A stretch of DNA of 64,000 bases from Mimachlamys varia (lineage: Eukaryota; Mollusca; Bivalvia; Pectinida; Pectinidae), in assembly GCA_947623455.1 (NCBI GenBank), contig OX392527.1, positions 4,274,001-4,338,000 on the forward strand. Direction: 5' to 3'. Position numbers and translations under genes: made by a program. This document shows, piece after piece, positions 39,801-46,534 of the stretch (its first letter is position 1; each line of letters begins with the position of its first letter). The notes beneath the pieces are model-generated. The model had not been told where the DNA came from and did not search any database. It saw only the letters and a list, made by a program, of their open reading frames with translations.

Positions 39801-40357
39801 ACAGACTACACCGTAGATGATAGACTTACTAAAAACAAGGCCATGAGTATTCCAGATAGACTTGCAAGTTACAACTACTAAAAACAAGGCCATGGATATT
39901 CCAAAAACTATTCTCATACTTCTGAAAGCATAGATTTATGTCTACTCTCAAACATTTTTGTAGCTTAGATTCAAATTTGAGTGAAATGGTCAAAACATTG
40001 CGAATTGTTCTCCAAATTACTGACAAAATATCAAAAATTAATCTCTGGTACACAAAGCTGGACTTGAGCACTAAATCTGAGCATGGACATGAGATCAGTC
40101 TCATGGATACTGATATAGGTTGTATCTGCTACGTGTATAATGGGTTATCTACCTTTGCCTCCTGAAGGTGCCATGGCTGCCTCTTTTAGTGATGTTCTCT
40201 TCTGAGCCCTCCGAGAGAATGATGTGCGTGTATTTTGGGAACATTTTTGTATTCTTACAAATGTACACGACTTTTGAGCTGCACGAAGTGTGGGTTGTTT
40301 ACCGATTGATCCTACGAAAGCTGTGATAGGTACTCGACACAACTGAGTCGACCACAT
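9737..40357 (-). CDS. GHITM/TMBIM5 (MICS1), complete seven-exon gene
   Basis: Mitochondrial inner-membrane protein of the Bax-inhibitor-1/TMBIM family. The family is linked to crista organisation, cytochrome c retention and mitochondrial calcium/proton exchange. Seven exons with GT-AG borders (40357-40153, 39309-39198, 36764-36623, 34288-34090, 32531-32433, 18115-17944, 9815-9737) join in frame to 335 residues; human GHITM is about 345. Residues 1-58 are rich in Arg/Lys/Ser/Thr and lack acidic residues, as expected of a mitochondrial presequence. Next come a conserved ALCYYGLGLS segment, several hydrophobic spans, GGPLLMRAAWYTAGVVGG, MCAPGEKFLNMGAPL, FLLYDTQKIIKNAE, YDPVNQSIGIYLDTINIFIR and a basic NNRKK C-terminus. 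The start ATG has A at -3. Introns 2-6 all carry tandem arrays. Confidence 0.97.
9816..16353. repeat. 42/23-bp minisatellite array abutting GHITM exon 7 acceptor
   Basis: About 6.5 kb of tandem repeat in GHITM intron 6. The main unit is about 42 bp (TTCATAACACTTGTCTACAG followed by ACATTTAACATAACAGG). Rightward a 23-bp deletion form (ACATTTATAACACTTGTCTACAG without the rest) becomes dominant and nearly homogeneous from about 15.1 to 16.1 kb. Large blocks are duplicated: about 10.6-12.0 kb recurs at about 13.0-14.5 kb with an offset near 2437 bp. The first unit includes the intron sequence directly upstream of the exon 7 splice acceptor. The 60-91-codon open frames are by-products. Confidence 0.97.
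16354..17943. other. GHITM intron 6 remainder, with a fold-back element
   Basis: Non-array intron sequence. It holds a long inverted repeat (separate entry) and scattered GTTCACACATTGTTCACCAA-like and CACCGTTTACACATTGCG-like stretches (about 16.66 and 17.82 kb) that resemble each other. The open frames of 60-150 codons here show no recognisable domain; those overlapping 17944-18115 are shadows of GHITM exon 6. Confidence 0.6.
16930..17495. repeat. inverted-repeat (fold-back/MITE-like) element
   Basis: The left arm, about 16930-17210, carries ACCCAATCTGATTAAACTAC and CCTCACTATTACTATCGTG. It is the reverse complement, with scattered mismatches, of a right arm at about 17320-17490 (AATAGTAATAGTGAGGACC, TTTTAATCAGATTAAGAG). 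The centre lies near 17290. No transposase is present. It sits inside GHITM intron 6. Confidence 0.7.
17944..18115 (-). CDS. GHITM exon 6
   Basis: 172 nt, entering with two bases of a Gly codon and leaving with two bases of a Gln codon. It encodes TMFFPPATALGAGLYSFSVY, a glycine-rich membrane span, then FLLYDTQKIIKNAE, the most diagnostic motif of the family, and SPVPYDPVNQ. Acceptor TTTCTGCTTAG, donor GTAAGTATT on the minus strand. Confidence 0.96.
18480..18640 (-). repeat. 3' tail of an interspersed repeat at the array edge
   Basis: The sequence GATTCCAGTGTAACACC, then CTCTAACTTCATTACAGGGG, parallels the better preserved copy at 33.73-34.0 kb (GATTCCAGTATACCCCCC, TAACTTCGTTGCGGGG). Both are preceded by a TACAGACA stretch and an AGTCATAAC stretch. 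The 61-bp array begins at the last bases of this tail. Strand assignment is nominal. Confidence 0.55.
18636..32369. repeat. 13.7-kb satellite-like array, 61-bp unit, GHITM intron 5
   Basis: About 225 copies of a unit of about 61 bp: CATTACAGGGGGTAAGTCCC, ATACACTTACACTAGTAGGG, GTATAGCAGCTTATTACAGT. Variants differ mainly in a short stretch after ATACAC (CTTACAC, ACACAC, CACAC, CTCACAC). Multi-unit blocks are duplicated: markers near 29.22 kb and 29.34 kb recur about 1517 bp later, a rare CACTAATAGG variant recurs after about 915 bp, and the AGTAGGTTATAGC variant occurs at 18.84, 20.85 and 24.98 kb. Nearly every copy has an ACTAGT site and a plus-strand GGGGTAAGT, which is donor-like but antisense to GHITM. 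No gene is present. Confidence 0.98.
32433..32531 (-). CDS. GHITM exon 5
   Basis: 99 nt encoding LSTLAMCAPGEKFLNMGAPL followed by a hydrophobic TIGLGMVIVSSL stretch. Human GHITM has a near-identical MCAPSEKFLNMGAPL segment. Acceptor TTTTTGACAG, donor GTAAGATTA. The phase (2, then 1) fits both neighbours. Confidence 0.96.
32915..33300. repeat. 44-bp minisatellite, about 8 copies
   Basis: Near-identical copies of a 44-bp AT-rich unit (TACAGTACATCGTATATATG, TAATTACGCTAAAATAAATA, TGTT) in GHITM intron 4. Copies at the left edge are more diverged. Confidence 0.95.
33730..34005 (+). repeat. interspersed repeat copy with poly-G tail
   Basis: A decayed copy of a short interspersed repeat: AGTCATAACTCCCTAAAAA, GTGAAGTTTCATTCTGCCAG, AGGAGGAGATCTCCGGACGA, a run of ACAGACA, GTATACCCCCCTAACTTCG, and a G tract near 33964-33979. 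It shares ATCTCCGGACAA-type and tail motifs with the elements at 35.6-36.1 kb and 18.5-18.6 kb. No coding region. Confidence 0.6.
34090..34288 (-). CDS. GHITM exon 4
   Basis: 199 nt, entering in phase 0. Encodes AIGASFAAMIGTGMLCRSIP, YKEGLGAKQLAWMLHSGVIG, a hydrophobic span, then GGPLLMRAAWYTAGVVG. These match the human LVRSIPY, PKHLAWLLHSGVMG and GGPLLIRAAWYTAGIVGG segments. The acceptor TTTATTTCAG and the first 81 nt are duplicated 160 bp upstream (separate entry). Confidence 0.97.
34289..34740. repeat. 40-bp minisatellite abutting GHITM exon 4 acceptor
   Basis: About 9-10 copies of a unit of about 40 bp (CTTAGCTTAGCACATACGCA, ATGTTGTAAATCAAAAATCT) begin directly at the exon 4 acceptor and are interrupted by the exon 4 fragment copy at 34368-34448. 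Confidence 0.93.
34368..34448 (-). pseudogene. duplicated 5' part of GHITM exon 4 with its acceptor
   Basis: 81 nt identical to 34208-34288 except for four substitutions, offset by exactly 160 bp. The intron sequence next to it is copied as well, so the unit 34208-34367 was tandemly duplicated. The copy keeps the CAG acceptor. It reads AIGASIDAVIGTGMLC, with three of the four changes altering residues (F to I, A to D, M to V). Beyond the copied exon the frame reads into a TAA within about 10 codons and there is no proper donor. It is therefore a decoy exon that would truncate the protein if used. Confidence 0.9.
34741..35183. other. GHITM intron 3 spacer
   Basis: AT-rich intron sequence with no recognisable element or gene. 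The 68-codon plus-strand frame here is unremarkable. Confidence 0.5.
35184..35588 (+). mobile_element. TRIM-type miniature LTR retrotransposon with tRNA-like LTRs
   Basis: Two direct repeats of exactly 149 bp (35184-35332 and 35440-35588) begin TGTAAC and end GTTACA; I count six mismatches between them. Two bases after the left repeat comes TGGCGCCCACGTAGGGAC (35335-35352), a good primer-binding site. The bases before the right repeat, TTGAGGGGGAGTA, form a polypurine tract. The internal region is only 107 bp, so it is non-autonomous. Both sides carry TGTA, a likely 4-bp target duplication. Each LTR holds a tRNA-like segment with box A (TAGCTCGATCGGTTGAGC) and box B (GGGTTCGACACC in the left copy), suggesting polymerase III promoter potential. 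It lies in GHITM intron 3, antisense to the gene. Confidence 0.85.
35592..36135 (+). repeat. interspersed repeat copy
   Basis: A non-coding element containing AACAAGAGCACAGCAAGCGG near its left side, and AAGCCTACCAAGTTTGAAAG, AGAAATCGGTAGAAACTGT, AGGAAGAGATCTCCGGACAA and GATGACGGACGAC on its right. This arrangement is typical of short interspersed repeats I associate with bivalves. The TRIM lies directly at its left end. The 96-codon minus frame is a by-product. Confidence 0.6.
36623..36764 (-). CDS. GHITM exon 3
   Basis: 142 nt encoding LWSQEVRQRIRATYMYFGGS, VALTAMSAMAVVRTPALMNM and AMKNSWM. It aligns with human STYMYLAGSIGLTALSAIAI and SRTPVLMNF. Acceptor TTTATTCTAG, donor GTATGTCG. It leaves in phase 0. 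Confidence 0.96.
37063..39197. repeat. 26-bp array carrying the GHITM exon 2 splice donor
   Basis: About 80 copies of a 26-bp unit (plus strand GGGTACTTAGACTACTTAC then AAAGCTC) in GHITM intron 2. On the minus, gene-sense, strand each unit reads AGCTTT|GTAAGTAGTCTAAG, the same as the exon 2 end and its 5' splice site. The array starts at the donor itself. Sub-variants (CTTATTAAG, AATGCTTAC, CTTGGG) are interspersed, showing repeated block duplication. Confidence 0.97.
39198..39309 (-). CDS. GHITM exon 2
   Basis: 112 nt encoding (K)AFQIGNAVAAGASAVGIG, ALCYYGLGLSSEAGAVDKA and two bases of a Leu codon. I chose acceptor TTTTGGTAG (exon top 39309) rather than the CAG eight bases further in, because only this keeps frame with exon 1 (phase 1) and it gives KAFQI, aligning with human KIFKI. 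The donor is AGCTTT|GTAAGTAG, which the adjoining array copies. Confidence 0.93.
39365..39910. repeat. short tandem duplications in GHITM intron 1
   Basis: Three partial copies of an ATTCAGCAGGTCACAGAAAC unit lie at about 39370-39480. Two copies of ACTAAAAACAAGGCCATG lie at about 39829 and 39876. The rest of intron 1 is featureless. Confidence 0.7.
40153..40357 (-). CDS. GHITM exon 1 (first coding exon)
   Basis: The ATG at 40357 lies in ACACCATGTGG, with A at -3. Encodes 68 residues, MWSTQLCRVPITAFVGSIGK onward, with many Arg/Lys/Gln/Ser and no acidic residue until the KEAA near residue 59. It is a mitochondrial presequence followed by the LKEAAMAPS segment that aligns with human LKEAALEPS. 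Donor GGCAAAG|GTAGATAA, phase 1. An acceptor (ATTTCAG, exon top 40379) lies 22 nt before the ATG, so the 5' UTR is split by an intron. Confidence 0.93.
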
Positions 40358-40520
40358 GGTGTTTTACTGTCCAGTTCACCTGAAATAACCATTCAAATGA
40401 ATTACAAGCATTAGAAGATATAATTAATGATATCCTACAGAACCATCATATTACTTTAACTACATTTTGAATATAACAAATGATGAACGTCAAAAATTTG
40501 TGGTCACCAAACTTCTCAAC

Positions 40521-40624
40521 ATTTTCCTTATTTTAAGACTTGATTTCAGTGACACTGAAATCAAGTCTTAAATAAGAAAAATTTTAATGCAGACTATTGT
40601 ACACTGTGTACAACAGTCTGCATT
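40521..40624. repeat. two adjacent perfect or near-perfect hairpins
   Basis: Hairpin one (about 40521-40585) has a perfect 18-nt inner stem, TAAGACTTGATTTCAGTG, around one central base, plus an imperfect outer extension. Hairpin two (40586-40624) has 19-nt arms, AATGCAGACTATTGTACAC and its complement, with one mismatch and one central base. Both lie in the 5' UTR intron of GHITM. Confidence 0.9.
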
Positions 40625-40824
40625 CCCATGTGATACTTGTCCAAAAACACCTTCAGGGTTTTTACTGGGCATATCATAACTTCCTTGGTGTTTGAATAAC
40701 TCTTTTTGGTCTAGATGTTTTTGAAGGAAATCAGATTGAGGTATATATGTCTTGATTGGAGTGATGGTAGCTCCACTTCCAGAATTAATATTCTTTCTTG
40801 CTTGAAATTGTCAGGTTTCGTGTA

Positions 40825-40950
40825 TAGTGTCACTTCCTCCATCCCTGGTAGACCTGTTGTGGTCCTTCTTTGTCATTTCTTCCATCCCTGGAAGACTTGT
40901 TGTGGCCCAATTTGTCATTTCCTCCATCCCTGATAGACTTGTTGTCACTA
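40825..40950. repeat. short tandem repeat, about 3 copies
   Basis: Three diverged copies of a unit of about 45 bp with TTCCTCCATCCCTGGTAGAC and TTGTTGTGGTCC-like blocks, in the GHITM 5' UTR intron. The 72-codon plus-strand frame across it is a by-product. Confidence 0.8.
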
Positions 40951-41297
40951 GGGTCTTGTATAAAACTGACTCATCGTCATGATCAGAATGCTACCGGTTA
41001 TCGCAGTTAAGACTACATTTGTACGTATATGTTGATGGCTTGGTACAGCGTAGATGTTGTCTGAAGTGTTTTGACACTATCTGAACAGCTAGGCCTGAAT
41101 AGCTGGTGCAGCTGCTGTTGATGGATTGATCACAACACCAATCGGACTACGCATGATGCAACCGATTATGAAAGACTAAAATTGGCTGATATATCGTCGA
41201 TACTAAATACTTGAGATTATAAAAAAAGAATAGTATCAACAATTAAATCTAACCGAATTGATAGTATAGTAACAAGTTAACAATGTACTTGACTTAC

Positions 41298-41450
41298 TCG
41301 CTAGCCTATAAACTTCTTTTTTGCGTCTCAATGTTATCGAAGTGGGATTTCGGGAAGACCGGAAACGACAGGAAGTGGCTATATCATTATAAGGAAGGAC
41401 CCAAACCGATGGTTCTGGAATTTCCGGACGCTTTGAACGTTCTAGACATA
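41298..41450 (-). other. putative non-coding first exon of GHITM
   Basis: On the minus strand the sequence ends GCTAGCGA|GTAAGTCAAG, a strong donor (exon edge 41298), and is followed by a clean intron to the acceptor at 40380. The upstream part is richer in CpG than its surroundings. The 5' limit is a guess. Confidence 0.5.
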
Positions 41451-41465
41451 TTGTGACGTCATAAC
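41365..41465 (-). promoter_or_regulatory. putative GHITM promoter region with CRE-like site
   Basis: Palindromic TGACGTCA, a consensus cAMP-response element, lies at 41454-41461. Two GGAA (ETS-like) cores, CCGGAAACG and CAGGAAGTG, lie at about 41360-41376. There is no clear TATA box. This is sequence-match inference only. Confidence 0.4.
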
Positions 41466-41469
41466 GCAT

Positions 41470-42010
41470 GCGACTTGTTATTTTCCGCTAACTTATCTGA
41501 ACCGTCCCTAAAAACAGCAAAACTATAGGTAAGTTCATAGACTCTTTCCTAAATATTGATCTACATGTTAAAAAACATTTGTTTGAAAGCATCTAGGCAG
41601 ATAGATGTACTTGGGCGCCTTGGAAAGTATCTTACACCAGCGGGGCGCAGGGCCATCATGAGGTATATTAGGTCATTGTATAGAACACGGAATTAGATTA
41701 CACGGATCTAAAGAAAGCGAAGGGCCACAGCTGAACCCAATAACTGTAGGACTGGATCTACATCAGTTGCAAAACGTGTGTCAAAATCCAATTTCAAAAT
41801 TTTGTGTATTGCTCTGTAGGCCTTGTGTATTATATACTGAAATGAAAAAGCAAGGAAATAAAGTTTATATTTTAACTGTTAAACTGCTTTACCAGACCTT
41901 TTAAAGGATATAAAGAAATTGAATTGATTTTAAGTCATGAGACTTAAGCGTCCTATATAATTTTCTTTCAATCACTTTAGTTTTCTACACTTTGTATAGT
42001 ATAATTGTAT
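41470..42010. other. intergenic sequence, nothing recognised
   Basis: About 540 bases upstream of GHITM with no recognisable gene, RNA or mobile element. Confidence 0.5.
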
Positions 42011-43255
42011 TTATAGGTTTGGTATTGTAAATATTGCTTCAGCGTATAGTAGGTTTGGTATTGTAAATATTGTTTCAGTGTATAGTAGGTTTGGTATTGT
42101 AAATATTGTTTCAGTGTACCATAGGTTTGGTATTGTAAATATTGCTTCAGCGTATAGTAGGTTTGGTATTGTAAATATTGCTTCAGCGTATAGTAGGTTT
42201 GGTATTGTAAATATTGTTTCAGTGTATAGTAGGTTTGGTATTGTAAATATTGTTTCAGTGTACCATAGGTTTGGTATTGTAAATATTGCTTCAGCGTATA
42301 GTAGGTTTGGTATTGTAAATATTGCTTCAGCGTATAGTAGGTTTGGTATTGTAAATATTGCTTCAGCGTATAGTAGGTTTGGTATTGTAAATATTGTTTC
42401 AGTGTATAGTAGGTTTGGTATTGTAAATATTGTTTCAGTGTATAGTAGGTTTGGTATTGTAAATATTGTTTCAGTGTACCATAGGTTTGGTATTGTAAAT
42501 ATTGCTTCAGTGTATAGTAGGTTTGGTATTGTAAATATTGTTTCAGTGTATAGTTGGTTTGGTATTGTAAATATTGCTTCAGTGTACCATAGGTTTGGTA
42601 TTGTAAATATTGCTTCAGTGTACATTAGGTTTTGTATTGTAAATATTGCTTCAGTGTACATTAGGTTTTGTATTGTAAATATTGTTTCAGTGTATAGTAG
42701 GTTTGGTATTGTAAATATTGTTTCAGTGTATAGTAGGTTTGGTATTGTAAATATTGTTTCAGTGTACCATAGGTTTGGTATTGTAAATATTGCTTCAGTG
42801 TATAGTAGGTTTGGTATTGTAAATATTGTTTCAGTGTATAGTTGGTTTGGTATTGTAAATATTGCTTCAGTGTACCATAGGTTTGGTATTGTAAATATTG
42901 CTTCAGTGTACAGTAGGTTTTGTATTGTAAATATTGCTTCAGTGTACATTAGGTTTTGTATTGTAAATATTGCTTCAGTGTACATTAGGTTTTGTATTGT
43001 AAATATTGCTTCAGTGTATAGTAGGTTTGGTATTGTAAATATTGCTTCAGTGTATAGTAGGTTTGGTATTGCAATATTTTTTCAGCGTATAGTAGGGTTG
43101 GTATTGTAAATATTAGTTCTGTGTATAGTAGGTTTGGTGTTGTAAATATTGTTTCAGTGTACAGTAGGTTCGGTATTGTAAATATTGCTTCAGCGTATAT
43201 TAGGGTTGATATTGTAAATATTGTTTCAGTGTATAGTAGGTTTGGTATTGTATAA
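42011..43255. repeat. 36-bp minisatellite, open on both strands
   Basis: About 34 copies of a 36-bp unit (TATAGTAGGTTTGGTATTG, TAAATATTGTTTCAGTG). Since 36 is a multiple of three and the unit lacks stops in one frame per strand, a 343-codon frame is open on plus and a 324-codon frame on minus, each a 12-residue repeat (VNIASVYSRFGI and YTEAIFTIPNLL types). Neither has a plausible promoter or intron context, so I call it non-coding. Confidence 0.95.
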
Positions 43256-43395
43256 TTTGTCCTTTTTACACTTAGTAGGGGTCAAACAATTTCCCTTTCC
43301 GGGAAAATATAAATGTTTAATGACAAATTTAAAAGAATATGGATTATTAATTCCACAGTCAAATTGTTTAAGACACCCACATGACAAAAAAGTGA

Positions 43396-43712
43396 AACGT
43401 CAAGTCACTTCCTGTTGACAATCTGACTTTTACTGACTGTTACTTGTCACTTCCTGTTGACAACCTGACTTTTACTGACTGTTACTTGTCACTTCCTGTT
43501 GACAACCCGACCTTTACTGACTGTTTCTTGTCACTTCCTGTTGACAACCTGATCTTTACTGACTGTTTCTTGTCACTTCCTGTTGACAACCTGATCTTTA
43601 CTGACTGTTTCTTGTCACTTCATGTTGACAACATGTCCTTTACTGACTGTTTCTTGTCACTTCTTGTTAACGACCTGACCTTTACTGACTGTTTCTTGTG
43701 TATCAAAGGTGC
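43396..43712. repeat. 42-bp minisatellite, about 7 copies
   Basis: Units of 42 bp with CTTGTCACTTCCTGTTGACA and ACCTGACTTTTACTGACTGT. The 104-codon frame is open because 42 is a multiple of three; not a gene. Confidence 0.95.
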
Positions 43713-45265
43713 CATCTCTGTCCGCAGAACGAGCAATATAGAAGTGCATTCTTACTAAATGATTCGAAAGTCAGTCTGTCGATATCTGAGTTTGACATCG
43801 TGATTTTTTTTCGAGTTTGATTCAATTCACCCCACGCTTCAAACCACAATATTATCATAAAGTATCCAAAAGTACAGTAGCTCGAAATAGACAAATAAAA
43901 TAATCAACCACCTTTCTTGGGGGAAACGTCATTTAATATAACTAGTGAACAGGGGCGGGTCCAGAAATGTTTCAGGGGGGTGTCACCATTTCAGATTTCA
44001 AGTTTATTTTGCTGCAAATGTGGTCTTAACCAAATCATGTTTTTTTTAAACAAATGAATTTGTCTCTTTACTTTCTAAATGATCTCTTATTTGATCTTTC
44101 ATCTTTGTTAAATTATTGAATGAAAATGTTTTAAATTATTGAATGAGAATGTGTTTATCACCGATATGTTTTATTTCTGGCAGTGGGCAAATTCATGTCA
44201 TCTTTTCATTGAGTAGCTCATAGTTTTTATTTTGATACAAAAATTCAAATTCAATACTAGAGACTTATATTATACAGTGTTATAAACGTCTCTGACAACA
44301 TGCAGTTAATTTTGGAATTAAAATTATAAAGATGCACTAGTGAAGAACACTGCAAATACATATAATGGAATTGGATAAAATGCTTATTTACATACATGTT
44401 TTAATATCAAATGTAATCATTACTCAAGAAATATTTTGATAGCGCCTCGTACAATTGTAAGCCAAATATGGCTAGACACTAATGCATGTTTTTATGGTTG
44501 AATATACACTGTTGAACATCAGCAAAGTCGAAAATCGGAAACATTTTTGAGAAGATATCGGTCAGATGTTTATGAATCTCAGTTGAATCTGCACACTATA
44601 ACGCCATTTGTGGTGTAAGGGAGATAACTCTTATAGGTACACTGTACCATAAATGACAACTCCTGCCTCTTCTATCACCCTTTCCTGTTTCTTCTCTTTA
44701 TACTTTACACATTTTCCACATTTCCCTATCTTTTCTTCGTCTGCTGTAAACCGATTTTCGCGGACGTAAATCAATCAATCAATCAATCAACCAGTATGTC
44801 CACTATAATCCAAGAGTAACAGTAAATCAATTTCTGGTCAATCATGATACCTGTCCTTTATCAAGATTGTAAACGACCATATATTTGTTCCGTTTGAAAT
44901 ATTCTACATTTCCTCAAAATGCTTACATAAACAATGGACATTGAGTTTTACACATATGTAGTTTAAATAGGGGTTTATATAGTAGGCTTTCCAAGAATCA
45001 TCCTCATGTTACATATTGCCCCTCCCAACCCTCCTTTCACCTGGGAAATGGGCTGTCTTTTATTATTTGTGTATACTATAATATAGAAAAGATATTATAC
45101 ATTCGTAAGTTAACTGCCATTGAAATGAAATACATGTACATTTTGAGTAACTAGGTATCGAGAAATGATATTTTTAAGATGAATATTTTTGTTTTTGTTT
45201 CAATGTCATGCTAACCAGCTACAGTAGATACACAATCCATACATAGACGCTACTGTTAGCATGCT
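43713..45265. other. AT-rich intergenic stretch
   Basis: No gene recognised. CAGGGGCGGGTCCAGAAAT at about 43950 resembles one end of an hAT-type DNA transposon or MITE, but I found no partner end. A short (ATCA)n run lies at about 44769-44789. The phrase AGGGAGATAACTC (about 44620) is, from memory, common in molluscan repeats. Confidence 0.5.
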
Positions 45266-45269
45266 GTTT

Positions 45270-45672
45270 TCACTTAAATCATAGTGCTGTGCCATCTGTT
45301 TTGTTTTCACTTAAATCATAGTGCTGTGCCATCTGTTTTGTTTTCACTTAAATCATAGTGCTGTGCGATATGTTTTGTTTTCAATTAAATAAATCATAGT
45401 GCTGTGCTATCTGTTTTGTTTTCACTTAAATAAATCATAGCGCTGTGTTATCTGTTTTGTTTTCACTTAAATAAATCATAGCGCTGTGTTATCTGTTTTG
45501 TTTTCAATTAAATAAATCATAGTGCTGTGCTATCTGTTTAGTTTTCACTTAAATAAATCATAGTGCTGTGCGATATGTTTTGTTTTCAATTAAATAAATC
45601 ATAGCGCTGTGCTATCTATTTTATTTTCACTTAAATAAATCATAGCGCTGTGCTATCTGTTTTGTTTCACTT
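45270..45672. repeat. 40-bp minisatellite, about 9 copies
   Basis: Units of 37-41 bp: TTTTGTTTTCACTTAAATAA, ATCATAGTGCTGTGCTATCTG. The array ends where the interspersed repeat copy B begins. Confidence 0.93.
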
Positions 45673-45674
45673 GG

Positions 45675-46465
45675 GGTCAAATCTGAAATCCAGATTGTGA
45701 TTGTCTCTTCATGCCCACCAATCGTATATGTAGTTTAAGGGTGGGGATCTCAAGCGTTTAAAAGTTATGACCCGGGATTTCAGTCTGCAAGGGCGTGGTT
45801 GACCATGGTATCAATCATTATATCATGATTGTGTTCGTCTCTTTATGCCAAGAAATGGTATATATCTGTAAAGCGTTTGGGATCACAATCAAATCCATGT
45901 TAAACAAATTGCGATTTAAAAGACTTTCCCTCTATTTCCCCTATTTGGCCCCATCCCTCCGGCCCCAGGAGAGTCAGAATTCACCATCTATACAAAATCT
46001 GTTCCCTTCCCCAAATGAATTTTCTGACCAAATTAGGTTCAAATCAATTCAGTACTTTATGACTAGTGGCTATTTTTAAAAATGACTTTCCCTCTATTCT
46101 TCTATTGGGCCCCGCCCCTCTGTGCCTAGGGAGGTCATGATAAGAGTCACCATTTACATCTGTATGCAAATCTGTTCCCCTCCCCAAAAGAATGTTTTGA
46201 CCAAATATAGTTCAAATAGATTAACTATTAGTAGCGATTTAAAAGGCTCTCCATCTATTTCCCCCTATAGGGCCCCGCCCCTCTGGCCACAGGGGGTCAG
46301 AATCACCATTTAGGCAAAATCTGCTCCCCTTCCCCAAATGATGTTTCTGACCAATTCTGGTCAAAATCAATGAATTAATCACTTATAGCAAATGAACGGA
46401 AATGTTGACGGACGACGGACTACGCGTCATGGCATAAGCTCACCGACCCTTCATCATCATAATAT
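45675..46465. repeat. interspersed repeat, copy B
   Basis: Same arrangement as copy A at 6.63-7.56 kb: a GGGTGGGGATCTCAA block first, then three diverged units with CCCCTATT, GGGCCCCGCCCCTCTG, ACCATTTA and ATGTTTCTGACCAA, then a GACGGACGACGGACTACGCG tail and CATGGCATAAGCTCACC. No protein domain. The open frames are by-products. Confidence 0.75.
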
Positions 46466-46534
46466 TTTACACGTGAGCATGCCAACACGTGTACAATACT
46501 GCTACTTTGTAGGCGTGTTCAGTGGCCATGGGGT

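Noticed and set aside
42078..43109. 343-codon plus and 324-codon minus repeat proteins
   Set aside because: Both strands are open from a 36-bp unit divisible by three; no unique sequence on either side continues the frame.
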